IMG/VR virus record: IMGVR_UViG_3300047477_000206
Location: 1 to 32,286 of that record
Length of the DNA stretch: 32,286 nucleotides
Strand: one strand, 5' to 3'
Source of the DNA: a virus
In this document: positions 14,177 through 23,456 of the stretch, one piece after another
Numbering within the stretch: position 1 is the stretch's first letter
How the letters are laid out: the number at the start of each line of letters is the position of its first letter
Translations under genes and position numbers: made by a program
Notes under the pieces: model-generated
What the model saw: only the letters and a program-made list of their open reading frames with translations
Database searches by the model: none
What the model was told of the DNA's origin: nothing

Positions 14177-16102
14177 TTAAGCTGTAAACTTGCTATTAGT
14201 GAACACAGGTACTTCAATAGACGCTGCGGCTTGTCTTGTACGCTCTCTATCTTTTTCCAAATCAGCTAACATTTCACGTGCTGCAATTTCACTCTCCAAT
14301 TGTCTATCTTTTTCTTTTTCAACGGCATCGAATGTTAATTTACCAGCCTTGGCTTGCAACTCTAACATAAATTTCTCACGCTCCCATTGTAGATCCATAA
14401 CATGTTTACGTTCATCAGCAGCTATTTTTTGTTGTGTTTCCCACATAGATGCTTTCGAGTCCGTTTGCATCTCGAATAGACTTTGTTGCAACATATTAAT
14501 TTGTTTGTTTGCTTCAGTTTGTAGAGTTTCCAATTGCTGACTCAACACCTGAACTTGCTGATCTTTCTGAGCCATTGCTTGTTGCATTGCTGGATCTACT
14601 ACAGGTTGCTGTGCCTGTCCCAATTGCTGAATAATTATTTGTTTATCTTCCTGTGGCATATCCAAGTTCTTGATAATTACAGGAATGATCTTGCTTGTTG
14701 GATTGCTTGCCAATAGACGATCAACTGCCATCAACTGGGCCACTGTCTTGCTATTCTGACTGGCAATTACAGGGCCACTATCCACGACAACTACATAACT
14801 ACTAATATCATTCACTGCCTGTAGCATCTGATTATTATAATTACGTTCTATATCAAATAGTGTTGGTAGCCATTGTAGTATAACTTCACCAATTGCCTCT
14901 AGACCTTCGCATAATGACTTAATATATCTATTAGCAGTAGCTTCACTAATACTTTTACGTAGTAATACACTTACTTCAGTTTCATTCTTAGGTGGTTCCC
15001 CAGTTGGCGCACCTAGTATGCTTGTCACCATCTGGGTCATTGTCTGTACACCAGTTACTAGATCCCCATTATCCTTATCTACAGGGAATGGTTGAGGTAC
15101 AGGAAGTGCCATACCAGTTTCATCTACAGCGTTATATTTCACATATGCTTTAGGTTGTTTATTTATGTTATTCCAATCATCCTCATTACCAGCAATAACA
15201 CGAGCATCCAACATCATCTTCGCAGTAGGGGCAGCAGCTACACGTTCAGCATGTAAACTCATCTGGTAGTTAATTACACGCAATAGGTCGAACACGAACC
15301 AATATGCACCACGATAATGCCACTGATCTGTTGTAGGCATATAAACTTTTTCACCAGCTATTCTAACTATTGGCAATCTTCTCATACCCGAAATCAACAC
15401 AGGCTCATCGATCTCTATACCATGACATAATTTACTTACTTGCACACCACCTTCAACAACTTCATACACAGTTGCTACAGTAGTATAATTAGTAGTATCA
15501 CTAACAAAATTATATTGAGTAAAAGGATCACTCTCATTTCGCATTCTGAACTTATTTATACCAAATTGTGATTCAGCTTTAGTTTTCTTTATCACTGACA
15601 CATATATTGCCATATCACAATCAGCACCAGTTGGATCATCACAGTCATCCATAAAGGTTCTGTTACTGTCTAACATGCTTGGGTGTGGGTATTGTGATTG
15701 GGTTTCTGGATCATCAGTTTCATTTATTGTTAGTACATATGCATATCCATCGTTCAATACCGATTCTAATATGTTGCACGCAAGGTCTGTAAAATCACAT
15801 TTATCTTGCACATAATCTAGTATTGCAGCCATTTCAGGGGCGGCCATACCATTGCTATGTCTTACACCGATACCAAAGGGATTAGCAGTATAACTTGATA
15901 TTACTGTATTTATCCAAGGGCGAAGTACGTTAGCAACAATTTTAGCTCTTTCCTTGCCACGGAAAGTATCGTCTTCTTCTGTGAAAGCAAAACCACTAGA
16001 TAATGATCTACTTTGCTTCAAGTCATCACGATCTCTCTGAATGACTGGGTTTTTTCTGTCCAAAAAGTCCTTAACTCTTTGTAATAATGTTATGTCTTCC
16101 AT
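14177..16102 (-). CDS. Portal protein, P22 gp1-like
   Basis: ATG at 16102 has AGGAAA at 16112-16107; upstream open frame inside TerL is not needed. The 641-aa product has the usual portal features. The N-terminal part includes DRDDLKQSRSLSSGFAF and FRGKERAKIVANVLRPWI. A central region carries WHYRGAYWFVFDLLRVINYQMSLHAERVAA. A long Gln/Glu/Lys-rich C-terminal helix (about 510-620) corresponds to the barrel of P22 portal. Twelve copies form the ring through which DNA enters and leaves. Lies between terL and the scaffold gene as expected. Confidence 0.8.
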   Translation of the reverse strand: MEDITLLQRVKDFLDRKNPVIQRDRDDLKQSRSLSSGFAFTEEDDTFRGKERAKIVANVLRPWINTVISSYTANPFGIGVRHSNGMAAPEMAAILDYVQDKCDFTDLACNILESVLNDGYAYVLTINETDDPETQSQYPHPSMLDSNRTFMDDCDDPTGADCDMAIYVSVIKKTKAESQFGINKFRMRNESDPFTQYNFVSDTTNYTTVATVYEVVEGGVQVSKLCHGIEIDEPVLISGMRRLPIVRIAGEKVYMPTTDQWHYRGAYWFVFDLLRVINYQMSLHAERVAAAPTAKMMLDARVIAGNEDDWNNINKQPKAYVKYNAVDETGMALPVPQPFPVDKDNGDLVTGVQTMTQMVTSILGAPTGEPPKNETEVSVLLRKSISEATANRYIKSLCEGLEAIGEVILQWLPTLFDIERNYNNQMLQAVNDISSYVVVVDSGPVIASQNSKTVAQLMAVDRLLASNPTSKIIPVIIKNLDMPQEDKQIIIQQLGQAQQPVVDPAMQQAMAQKDQQVQVLSQQLETLQTEANKQINMLQQSLFEMQTDSKASMWETQQKIAADERKHVMDLQWEREKFMLELQAKAGKLTFDAVEKEKDRQLESEIAAREMLADLEKDRERTRQAAASIEVPVFTNSKFTA

Positions 16103-16103
16103 A

Positions 16104-17381
16104 TTATTTCCTATTTGGGTAATTGTATTGTTGTGGAACATTTATTTTGCTTAGTTTTTCAATTGTTTCCATGTCCAAACTAGCACCAAGACAAATTGCA
16201 TCCAGCATATCTGGAGAACGACCAATCTTGGATTTTATTTCTGCTTTAGGTATCAACTTGAAATCTCTATTATTGTTAATACCATATTCTGTCGCATAAA
16301 ATTCTTTTTCTATTTGTTTAACTATCTTTTCATCGATGGTAGAACTAATTGTCCATCCTTGATTAATCTTCTTTTTCAAGTCGAAGTAAATTTCATCACG
16401 TCTAACTGAATAACCTTTTTTGTTAGCCTTGGCACCGAAATTAACACCAATTACTTTAGCGTCTTTCCATACTTTCTGGAATTCAGCAGGTGCGAATGTA
16501 CCAATACCTGTGCTGTCAATGAGGATATAATTTGGGGAGAGTCCACCCAATGATACACGACATAGATCAATGAGAGTAGCAATGTCAGTAGTAGTTTTCT
16601 TAGCAACCACATTAACTAGCTGATTACCCCTATATACAGCAGATGCACTATCATCACCACCAGCGGCTACATCCACACCTACTATTATCTGATTACCCAT
16701 TCCATTCATCTTTCGTGTGAACATCTTCCATTCACTGTCTAGGAATACATTATTCTGGTCATTGTCTATGAAATCGCCCTCTAATTCCTGTTTAGCGAAA
16801 TCACCATCACCTAACAATCTAATTTGTTCTTCTGCATAATTCTCGCCTAATGATTTGTTATCTGAGGATTTAGCATGTATATATGTTGTATCATATTCGT
16901 TCATACAGGCTTCGTAAAACCAATTACCTTTACCTAATGGAGTCCCTATAAGATATATTTTAGGGTTTCTAACATGCTCACCACGTAGACATAGAACAGC
17001 AACCTTATAAATCTCATATTTTACTGATGCGGCCTCGTCAATCAACAACCATGACAAGCTCTTTCCTCTTATACCTCGGTCAGTTTCTGCTGATCTGTAG
17101 TAGCAAATAGCATTTTTGGTTTTTATAAAATGTTTTGATTGATTGTGTTCATACTTTGTTTTAGATTTATCTAAGAATTCAATAACATAAGGTATCATTA
17201 CAGATGACAAATCATCAAAAATCGGAGCTATAATTAATCCACTACGACCATTTCGCAATTCTTGTACAACTTTCCATGCTGCTATCAAACTTTTTCCAGC
17301 ACCACGCCCTGCGCACAAGCAAGTAACTTTTGTCCCTGAAGTAACAAATTTATATTGGTGTGGAAATAACTCAATCTTCAT
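16104..17381 (-). CDS. terL: Terminase large subunit (ATPase and nuclease)
   Basis: A 425-aa protein. Walker A AGRGAGKS at residues 24-31, Walker B LLIDE with D115-E116, and a C-terminal RNase H-like nuclease with GVDVAAGGDDSA (about 240-251), IDSTGIG and SPDMLDA acidic motifs. It pumps DNA into the procapsid and cuts it. It overlaps the gene at 17371-17952 by 11 bases, with GGAG upstream of its ATG, and is followed two bases later by the portal gene. The Pfam Terminase_6-like layout is clear; whether packaging is headful or site-specific cannot be read from it. Confidence 0.92.
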   Translation of the reverse strand: MKIELFPHQYKFVTSGTKVTCLCAGRGAGKSLIAAWKVVQELRNGRSGLIIAPIFDDLSSVMIPYVIEFLDKSKTKYEHNQSKHFIKTKNAICYYRSAETDRGIRGKSLSWLLIDEAASVKYEIYKVAVLCLRGEHVRNPKIYLIGTPLGKGNWFYEACMNEYDTTYIHAKSSDNKSLGENYAEEQIRLLGDGDFAKQELEGDFIDNDQNNVFLDSEWKMFTRKMNGMGNQIIVGVDVAAGGDDSASAVYRGNQLVNVVAKKTTTDIATLIDLCRVSLGGLSPNYILIDSTGIGTFAPAEFQKVWKDAKVIGVNFGAKANKKGYSVRRDEIYFDLKKKINQGWTISSTIDEKIVKQIEKEFYATEYGINNNRDFKLIPKAEIKSKIGRSPDMLDAICLGASLDMETIEKLSKINVPQQYNYPNRK

Positions 17382-17952
17382 CGTCTAACCGATCTCCAAA
17401 ATCCCATTCAAAATCAAACTTATTCATAACATATTTTTCAATGCCTTCATCATCAGTGAGTAAGTCATGCCTTACACAATCCGTTGACATCTCTAAATTC
17501 TTGCGTAGCTGATTATATTTGTGCCTCTTATTATTGTCCACATTAGCATATAATTTGTAACAAACATGCGATTTTATCCTGTTAAATAGACCTAGTATGG
17601 AATAAACAGGGTTAATTGTTTTCTCGCTCAACTTAACAGTATAAAATTTGCTTATTGTAGTTATGATTTCTGTGTGGATCATTTCGGCACACATTCCGCT
17701 TATATTATTGTCATGTTGCTTTATCCACATTGAATATACATACATTAGAATGTGTGACAGTTTCCTAGTTACTTTATTGTCTACTTGTGATGCTTTCCAC
17801 TCTGATTTAACCATGTCGAAGTCTAAATCAACCATGCCATTATTTAGTTTAGCCCCATCACCTATCAAATTAACCCATTGTCGTGCATAATATCTATGCA
17901 TTGGGCCGTATAATTCACTTAATCGTTCACTTGGAATACTTAAATCACTCAT
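17371..17952 (-). CDS. Unknown 193-aa protein at the usual terS position
   Basis: Overlaps terL by 11 bases and follows a promoter and small palindrome. The sequence is helical, with FDMVKSEWKASQVDNKVTRKLSHILMYVYSMW, a Lys-rich FNRIKSHVCYKLYANVDNNKRHKYNQLRK (about 122-150) and a very acidic tail (FDFEWDFGDRLDDED). Position suggests a small terminase subunit, and the acidic tail could contact TerL. However, no clear HTH is visible, and the protein at 10627-10989 looks more like TerS. Function therefore open. Confidence 0.6.
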   Translation of the reverse strand: MSDLSIPSERLSELYGPMHRYYARQWVNLIGDGAKLNNGMVDLDFDMVKSEWKASQVDNKVTRKLSHILMYVYSMWIKQHDNNISGMCAEMIHTEIITTISKFYTVKLSEKTINPVYSILGLFNRIKSHVCYKLYANVDNNKRHKYNQLRKNLEMSTDCVRHDLLTDDEGIEKYVMNKFDFEWDFGDRLDDED

Positions 17953-17956
17953 CTTG

Positions 17957-17968
17957 TACCGTTCGGTA
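17957..17968 (-). promoter_or_regulatory. Short inverted repeat at the 5' end of the packaging operon
   Basis: TACCG-TT-CGGTA, a perfect 5-bp inverted repeat located at the predicted transcription start and a few bases upstream of the start codon at 17952. Could be an operator or a 5' hairpin. Confidence 0.4.
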
Positions 17969-17973
17969 TACTT

Positions 17974-18002
17974 ACTATATAATATAGATCATTTTTTGTC
18001 AT
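17974..18002 (-). promoter_or_regulatory. Sigma70-like promoter for the packaging genes
   Basis: On the minus strand: ATGACA (18002-17997), 17-base spacer, TATAGT (17979-17974), inside the last codons of the endolysin gene. Predicted start near 17967, 15 bases before the start codon at 17952. Confidence 0.5.
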
Positions 18003-18387
18003 TAATATAAAGTATTTGTTGTCTATTTTTATTTATGTTATAACTTAAATGCACCCAAGCTCCATTGTTCTCCAGTAAAAGCTGGTCAAATGTGATACCT
18101 GATTTACATATAAAATCAAACAACTCTTTATTTTGTTCTGTTGTACCGATATCTAAATCAGCAGCTTGACCCTTAGTATGCTGGCTAGTTGCAACACCAC
18201 CAACTTTATCATTAACAGCCTTGCATCGAAAGCCACTTGTAACAATTATTGGCTTACCCCAGTCTTCACGTATTGGGTCTAACACATTATTTACTAACGC
18301 CTTCAGGTTTTCAACAGCTTGCCACGATGGGATATTTGTTATTCCAGTTTTAGTAGCACACAATTCTTCCAGTGTGAAATATTTCAT
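17989..18387 (-). CDS. Endolysin: peptidase M15-type (D,D/L,D-carboxypeptidase fold)
   Basis: A 132-aa protein of the Peptidase_M15_3 type. Zinc ligands are visible in the S-x-H-x2-G-x-A-x-D motif (S68, H70, G73, D77) and in WVHLSY (H113). SGFRC precedes them, as in the family. These enzymes cut peptide cross-links in peptidoglycan at the end of infection. No signal peptide, so it would need a holin; the membrane protein at 19299-19622 is the candidate. Its start overlaps the stop of the HNH gene (ATGA). Confidence 0.85.
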   Translation of the reverse strand: MKYFTLEELCATKTGITNIPSWQAVENLKALVNNVLDPIREDWGKPIIVTSGFRCKAVNDKVGGVATSQHTKGQAADLDIGTTEQNKELFDFICKSGITFDQLLLENNGAWVHLSYNINKNRQQILYINDKK

Positions 18388-18818
18388 TTTTTTCTCTGTG
18401 ATTTTGGATTACCTAATTTTCTATGTTCTGTATACTTATCATAATTACACCCATTTTTACCCATATGATGTTTAGCATTCTCAGACCTAGTGACCCATTC
18501 TAAATTTTCAACCCTATTATCATCATGAATATTATTAATATGATTTACTTCAGGTTTATTATCATGATTTGATATGAATAACTCAGCCACCATTCTATGG
18601 ATGTATATACGGTGTGGTTTACCATTAATCATTTGGCTTACAGCTTTATAATTTGACTTATATCCTGTACTCACTATACTAGCTGGCTCGTCAACATATT
18701 TATACCGCATTTTACCTTTTGGATCAGTTCCCCAATTTAATCTTCCTTTTTTCCAAACTTCACCGTTTTCATTTACATAGAAGCAAGTATTTTTATATTG
18801 TTTGTATGAATTATCCAT
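18384..18818 (-). CDS. HNH homing endonuclease, free-standing in the lysis region
   Basis: ATG at 18818 follows GAGGA (18827-18823); the frame is open further upstream to 18926, inside the DUF1353 gene, but without support. The 144-aa product has an N-terminal part like plant AP2/NUMOD-type DNA-recognition repeats (CFYVNENGEVWKKG) and an HNH core. The core reads HRMVAELFI (H74), EVNHINN (N92, H93), DNRVENLEW (N101, N105) and ENAKH (H117). Such enzymes nick or cut DNA to spread themselves. It is not inside a visible intron; it sits between the DUF1353 and endolysin genes. Confidence 0.88.
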   Translation of the reverse strand: MDNSYKQYKNTCFYVNENGEVWKKGRLNWGTDPKGKMRYKYVDEPASIVSTGYKSNYKAVSQMINGKPHRIYIHRMVAELFISNHDNKPEVNHINNIHDDNRVENLEWVTRSENAKHHMGKNGCNYDKYTEHRKLGNPKSQRKK

Positions 18819-18852
18819 TATTTCCTCTTGGTTAGTACATGAGTAATATAGG

Positions 18853-19302
18853 TTATTTATCATAGTGTCTGTAGTGAATTTTTGTAATATTTGGGTATTC
18901 TCTATCAGTAATAGTTGGTAATCCAAAATGATCTTTACCGAACAAACTTACTGCATTATAAATCAGTCTTGATCTAAACCAACCATATCCACATTGTCTA
19001 AGCATTGAATATAATAATTCATTAGCTTCATCAAATGTGAAACCTATATCATAGTAAAGGAGATCATGACATAAAAATGCCTTCATTTCCTCCTGACTAC
19101 CTAAATTGGGAGCAATGCCTAATGCGTCAATCCAAGCAGAACCTGATCTACCATCAAACATGAATCCATCATCCACCATTATGTGAATGCGTCCACAATC
19201 TGTAATGTAGTCTACTGTCCATGCACCCTGAACCTCGTACCATCTATCGGCAAGAGGTTTCAAAGTAATATCACGGCTAAATTCTACTTTAAGTACCTTC
19301 AT
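18853..19302 (-). CDS. DUF1353 family protein
   Basis: A 149-aa protein with the family's signature: DGFMFDGRSGSAW, followed by LGIAPN, FLCHDLLYYD and EANELLYSMLRQCG...R-IYNAVSLFG--HF. DUF1353 proteins are common in phages, often close to lysis or tail genes, and have no proven function; the conserved His/Asp (CHDLLYYD) suggest a hydrolase-like site. It overlaps the membrane protein upstream by ATGA, which supports co-expression with lysis genes. Confidence 0.85.
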   Translation of the reverse strand: MKVLKVEFSRDITLKPLADRWYEVQGAWTVDYITDCGRIHIMVDDGFMFDGRSGSAWIDALGIAPNLGSQEEMKAFLCHDLLYYDIGFTFDEANELLYSMLRQCGYGWFRSRLIYNAVSLFGKDHFGLPTITDREYPNITKIHYRHYDK

Positions 19303-19622
19303 CTTTCATTCTTTCCTGACATGTACAATAATGTCTTGATATCCCGTTGTATATCAACCAATGATGCCTTTACTTCTATATTAGTATTCTCTACATTAGT
19401 TATACGCATGTTATGCTTTTCAATGTCATTCTGCAATACGTTAATAATGCTGTCACGAGTTCTATTTTCAGCCATTATATCAGCATCAATATTGTCATTA
19501 GTTAAATAAGTGGCACCAGTTGTGCCCCCGATTAAAATACCGATAAGGGCCAGAGCTTTCAAAAAGCCAGCGAATTTTGCTAATGTGGTTTTAATTTGTA
19601 ACTCTGGTTCTTTTCGTGTCAT
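19299..19622 (-). CDS. Single-pass membrane protein with coiled coil (holin or i-spanin candidate)
   Basis: A 107-aa protein with GAGGAATAATAA before its ATG. A basic, cytoplasmic N-terminus (to about residue 20) precedes one transmembrane segment (about 21-40, LKALALIGILIGGTTGATYL). A long charged helix with heptads follows (IINVLQNDIEKHNMRITNVE; VKASLVDIQRDIKTLL). This topology (N-in, coiled coil outside) matches i-spanins such as Rz as well as some holins. Location just upstream of DUF1353, HNH and endolysin puts it in the lysis cassette. No lipoprotein o-spanin was found overlapping it. Confidence 0.6.
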   Translation of the reverse strand: MTRKEPELQIKTTLAKFAGFLKALALIGILIGGTTGATYLTNDNIDADIMAENRTRDSIINVLQNDIEKHNMRITNVENTNIEVKASLVDIQRDIKTLLYMSGKNER

Positions 19623-19633
19623 TTATTATTCCT

Positions 19634-20083
19634 CTAGATTATATGGTCTGCTGATGTACAGGCTTGAGCAAATTTACTCTTACATTCTGCTGTTATTATG
19701 TTAGTATATGGAATTGTGTTAGCTATCAAATAGGATGCCTCGCTTAACATACCAGCAAGTAATGCACATTCAATCAAATAAAACGACTGGAGCAAATCTA
19801 CTCCATTTCCAGATATACCTAGTTCAGCATTCTTGCGATATACCCACTCACGAAATTTCGCAAGTATCGACCTGCCCAATTCCATGTTTCGGATAATCTG
19901 ATCACCCATGTTATTCACAATCGAATCCCTATTTCGGTTATTATCTGCCTCATCTACAGCAACATACCTGACAACATCATTGCCAAAAATATCCTTGATT
20001 ACGGGTGTTGGATAAGAAGGCACGGTGAATGCCTTCCCGAAAACTACTTCAGTTTTATTATTATGAGTTATACTATATACCAT
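19634..20083 (-). CDS. Hypothetical 149-aa protein downstream of the fibre gene
   Basis: GGAGAG precedes its ATG; it starts 10 bases after the fibre stop. The N-terminal half is beta-like (EVVFGKAFTVPSYPTP), the C-terminal half helical with a moderately hydrophobic stretch (SFYLIECALLAGMLSEASYLIA, about 105-126) that may be buried rather than membrane-spanning. In some phages a fibre is followed by its chaperone, but this one has no recognisable chaperone domain. Function unknown. Confidence 0.6.
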   Translation of the reverse strand: MVYSITHNNKTEVVFGKAFTVPSYPTPVIKDIFGNDVVRYVAVDEADNNRNRDSIVNNMGDQIIRNMELGRSILAKFREWVYRKNAELGISGNGVDLLQSFYLIECALLAGMLSEASYLIANTIPYTNIITAECKSKFAQACTSADHII

Positions 20084-20093
20084 ATTACTCTCC

Positions 20094-23000
20094 TTATGAC
20101 TCAGTTGAAGCCATGAATACGCATGGCACTTTTACCTGAATGAAACCACCGCCTGTGGAGTCCCAGAAGTTAGGACTCCAATCAGCACCACTGCTTGTTG
20201 ATCTTATGGATACGGCATATCGTAAAGCATTGGTTCCAGGGTCGAACCCAGACGCTGCCTTGTTATACGAAATCAGTTGCATACCACGGCATACGATACC
20301 TATCCAGTATTCACCGTTGCGTTCCAATGTTAAATTTTGGTTAGGGCATGGAGTCATGGTTAACGTATTAGTACCTAGCGTGTTTAAGCCACGTGTCCAT
20401 GCCGTCATGCCTTTGCACACACCATCTAGAGTAAATAAACCTATACGTATAGCACCATAATTTCCAGGTCCAATGCCGTTATCAACATCGTTATAAGCAC
20501 TAACGTAGAACTTCACTTTGTTAATTGTACCACGACCGATTGTTGATACTCTGTAATAAGCATCGGATGTATTCTGCCCAAAACCAGTACCCCATTCACC
20601 ATCGGCATATGTACTTGAATAAGCATTACCTGTGAATCCCATCGTTCCATTTTCACTCATTAAGCCAATGGTTTGGATAAGAGGGTCTGTAATGTCGCTT
20701 TCAATGGCATCAAGTACTAATGTATCACCAACAACATTTACTGTAATTGGCGAATTAACAGCAGCAGTAATCTTATCCCCTAAATAACTTGGAGTAGTAT
20801 CATCAGCATCCACTTTTACAGTATATGTATCTGCACCACCACCTCCACCACCATTTACAGGAGTCCAAATGCTTCCATTGAATCCGAGCACTTGACCACT
20901 AATTGCGCCAGCCACATCTACATCAGGTATCGCATCTAAATTTTCTACCGTACCTGCTGGGCCTTGTGGGCCTTGAATGCCGTCAATACCTGCATCGCCT
21001 TTAGTACCAACACACATAAAACCATGTACTTCGTATTTAATGTCAGCGACATAACTACCAGCACTATATGTTAGTGTGATATAGTCACCAACAGCCATAT
21101 CAATGAGATAAGTCTTGCAACTAGATTCATTTGTATACTCAGAGAATGCATATTTATGGTCGTAGTAATTCTTTACAGCACCTGAAGAACTATATTGAGT
21201 AACAAATGTATTAACCTGTGCTATAGGGAAGTTGTACTGATTACCACTAAGTAGAGCACCACTTAAAGTAATATTTTTTACATAAGATCCAGACATAATA
21301 TCTGTATTATTAGCACCATCACCACGTACTCTAAGTTCCACACTAAAATAGTCGGATTCCTCACAATCAATTACAAATGACTTTGATAATTGTCTATACT
21401 GGGCTAGAGATGGTTCCTGATAATTTAAGTTAGTCCAGTCACCTTCATCCACCGGATAATTTGTCTTTAATGTCCCTAAAGAATTATAATGTTTAAGGTA
21501 TAATGTTACACCACCATTACCATTCTGCTTAGAATATAGATTACAACCTAAATTAACCAGTTGTTTACCAGCAACTTCTACGACACGTCTAGTATATCCA
21601 GACCAATAAGGCTGAGAACTATAGCCAGTAGATTTGGATTGATATTCTGTCCAAGTACCAAATTGGTTAGAACCAAATTTAACTAATGGATTATTTTCAC
21701 CAATGATGTATACCTGTGTACCTGTTGTACCAGAATAACAATCTTCAGAGTAGTCAAAATTACCAAAATTGCTAGTAGCTTTTAAGTTAGTAGAAAGCAA
21801 TAGCTTACCAAGTGGTAGATTCTGAATCTTATGGTTGGGGGCATCTATAAATTGGCTACCAAACATTACTTGGTCAATAGCCACATAACCTGAATTATTA
21901 GCATTGTTGTAGTTCGACTTGAAAAAGAATGTTGATGACTCAGCAAGATCAGAAGATATTTCTAATGTAGCACCATTGTCTGTAATAGCTATACCATTAC
22001 CTGCACTCAACTTGTTAATTAAGTAGTCCTTGGTATCAGCACCATCAATCTTTACTTTACCATCACCAGCATCAACTATTGCATCAGCAAGGTCAGCGAC
22101 ATCGCCTATTTCAATAGGGTCGCTTGCATTCATATAATGCCCATAGTCATCGAATTTAGGCAAGCCAGTAGCCGTAAACATTGGCGAAGTCTGGCCCTCC
22201 ATTTGTGCTATGGATTTATGGTCTATTGCAATTTCTGTACCAACATATGCAGGATTTGTCCACACGCCTTCACGGAATTTTATATTGTGTGACAATTCAT
22301 CAATAGTTCTTGATGCATTTGTAGTAGTCACATTAAATACTTGCTGACCGCTTACGGTTATATAATCACCACCAGCATCAACGGTACGTGTAAAAACAAT
22401 ACCATCACCAGCTTTAATTTTGTCTAATAGGAAACTTGTAGTAGAATCCGCAGCATCCAACTTAACCATCTGGTCGCCCAATTGGTCAATGGAGAACATA
22501 ATTACCCAGCCAGTACCAACGGCATATGGATTTACGCCAGTAGTTGTGGCAGTAGCAACATAATATCTATTAATGATTGGCGATACGCTGTCGTCATAAT
22601 ACCAAACACCGTCACCCTCACTATATGTTACGGCAATATCCCACGCCCCCCTTGGAGTAAACCCAGAACCGCCAATACCAGCACCTGACAAAATAATTTT
22701 GTTAAAGTCTGCGCTTGTAGATACAGTTATACCGCTTGTACCCTCAATAATCATGTTCAGGAAGTCTTTAACAGTTGAATATTGGCTTGCTTGGGTCTTA
22801 AATGTTTCTGGTGCAGTGTTCTCTAAAGTAATTTTGTTATTTGTATTTGATAAACCAAGACCAGTTCCAGTTACTTCAATCTTTTCATCTAAATAGCCTA
22901 ATGTGTCTAACCCAGTAGTTTTAACCTGACCGATACCAGCAGGCATTATATCACCAGCCTCTATCCAGTTATTTGGATCATCACTTTTATTATATATGAC

Positions 23001-23447
23001 ACGGCCAGTTGACGAAGTTTCATCTACTCGAATGTTCAATAATGAAATACCATCAGCACCATCTGCACCGTCTGCTCCGTTAGTACCATTTGTACCATTG
23101 CTTCCAGAGGCACCAGTTGCACCAGTTGCACCAGTATCGCCTGTTCTACCTTGTGGGCCTTGTGGGCCAGCAGTTCCAGCACCACCACCTATAACTGACA
23201 CATTCATGCGAGTTAATTTTGTTGTACCTAAGAAATCAATCACCTTAATATCATAAAGTGTTTCAGTATCTACTATGAAAGCATCACAATATCCCAATGA
23301 ATTGATATTCACAGGGTTTGTTATTTCATCACCAGAAACTGGATCGTATATTTCAGCTAAGTTAGTGCCACCAGCAAGATATACATATACCTTTCCATTT
23401 TTGCAGTCAGTATTTAGCTGAACAATTTGTAAATATCCTCTTGACAT
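20094..23447 (-). CDS. Collagen-like tail fibre / receptor-binding protein (1117 aa)
   Basis: AGAGGA precedes the ATG. Residues about 15-85 form an adaptor like the P22 tailspike head-binding domain (GKVYVYLAGGTNLAEIYDP...NPVNINSLGY...DIKVIDFLGTTKL). A collagen-like stretch of G-x-y triplets follows at about 91-133 (GPQGPQGRTGDTGATG, then NGADGADGADG), and a second at about 814-834 (GDAGIDGIQGPQGPAG). A carbohydrate-binding-like W-x-Y-x-GD-V-x-Y domain lies near 262-320 (RGAWDIAVTYSEGDGVWYY). The C-terminal 250 residues are beta-rich and probably bind the receptor. Trimeric fibre at the tail. Confidence 0.8.
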   Translation of the reverse strand: MSRGYLQIVQLNTDCKNGKVYVYLAGGTNLAEIYDPVSGDEITNPVNINSLGYCDAFIVDTETLYDIKVIDFLGTTKLTRMNVSVIGGGAGTAGPQGPQGRTGDTGATGATGASGSNGTNGTNGADGADGADGISLLNIRVDETSSTGRVIYNKSDDPNNWIEAGDIMPAGIGQVKTTGLDTLGYLDEKIEVTGTGLGLSNTNNKITLENTAPETFKTQASQYSTVKDFLNMIIEGTSGITVSTSADFNKIILSGAGIGGSGFTPRGAWDIAVTYSEGDGVWYYDDSVSPIINRYYVATATTTGVNPYAVGTGWVIMFSIDQLGDQMVKLDAADSTTSFLLDKIKAGDGIVFTRTVDAGGDYITVSGQQVFNVTTTNASRTIDELSHNIKFREGVWTNPAYVGTEIAIDHKSIAQMEGQTSPMFTATGLPKFDDYGHYMNASDPIEIGDVADLADAIVDAGDGKVKIDGADTKDYLINKLSAGNGIAITDNGATLEISSDLAESSTFFFKSNYNNANNSGYVAIDQVMFGSQFIDAPNHKIQNLPLGKLLLSTNLKATSNFGNFDYSEDCYSGTTGTQVYIIGENNPLVKFGSNQFGTWTEYQSKSTGYSSQPYWSGYTRRVVEVAGKQLVNLGCNLYSKQNGNGGVTLYLKHYNSLGTLKTNYPVDEGDWTNLNYQEPSLAQYRQLSKSFVIDCEESDYFSVELRVRGDGANNTDIMSGSYVKNITLSGALLSGNQYNFPIAQVNTFVTQYSSSGAVKNYYDHKYAFSEYTNESSCKTYLIDMAVGDYITLTYSAGSYVADIKYEVHGFMCVGTKGDAGIDGIQGPQGPAGTVENLDAIPDVDVAGAISGQVLGFNGSIWTPVNGGGGGGADTYTVKVDADDTTPSYLGDKITAAVNSPITVNVVGDTLVLDAIESDITDPLIQTIGLMSENGTMGFTGNAYSSTYADGEWGTGFGQNTSDAYYRVSTIGRGTINKVKFYVSAYNDVDNGIGPGNYGAIRIGLFTLDGVCKGMTAWTRGLNTLGTNTLTMTPCPNQNLTLERNGEYWIGIVCRGMQLISYNKAASGFDPGTNALRYAVSIRSTSSGADWSPNFWDSTGGGFIQVKVPCVFMASTES

Positions 23448-23456
23448 TAAATCCTC

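Noticed and set aside
13721-14269. A 182-codon open frame on the plus strand opposite the scaffold and portal genes
   Set aside because: It lies antisense to two well-supported genes, is full of Ser/Phe/Leu runs typical of the complement of Lys/Glu-rich codons, and has no ribosome binding site.
22996-23256. An 86-codon plus-strand frame rich in Pro/Ala/Val (APSAPLVPFVPL)
   Set aside because: It is simply the antisense reading of the collagen-like Gly-x-y repeats of the fibre gene.
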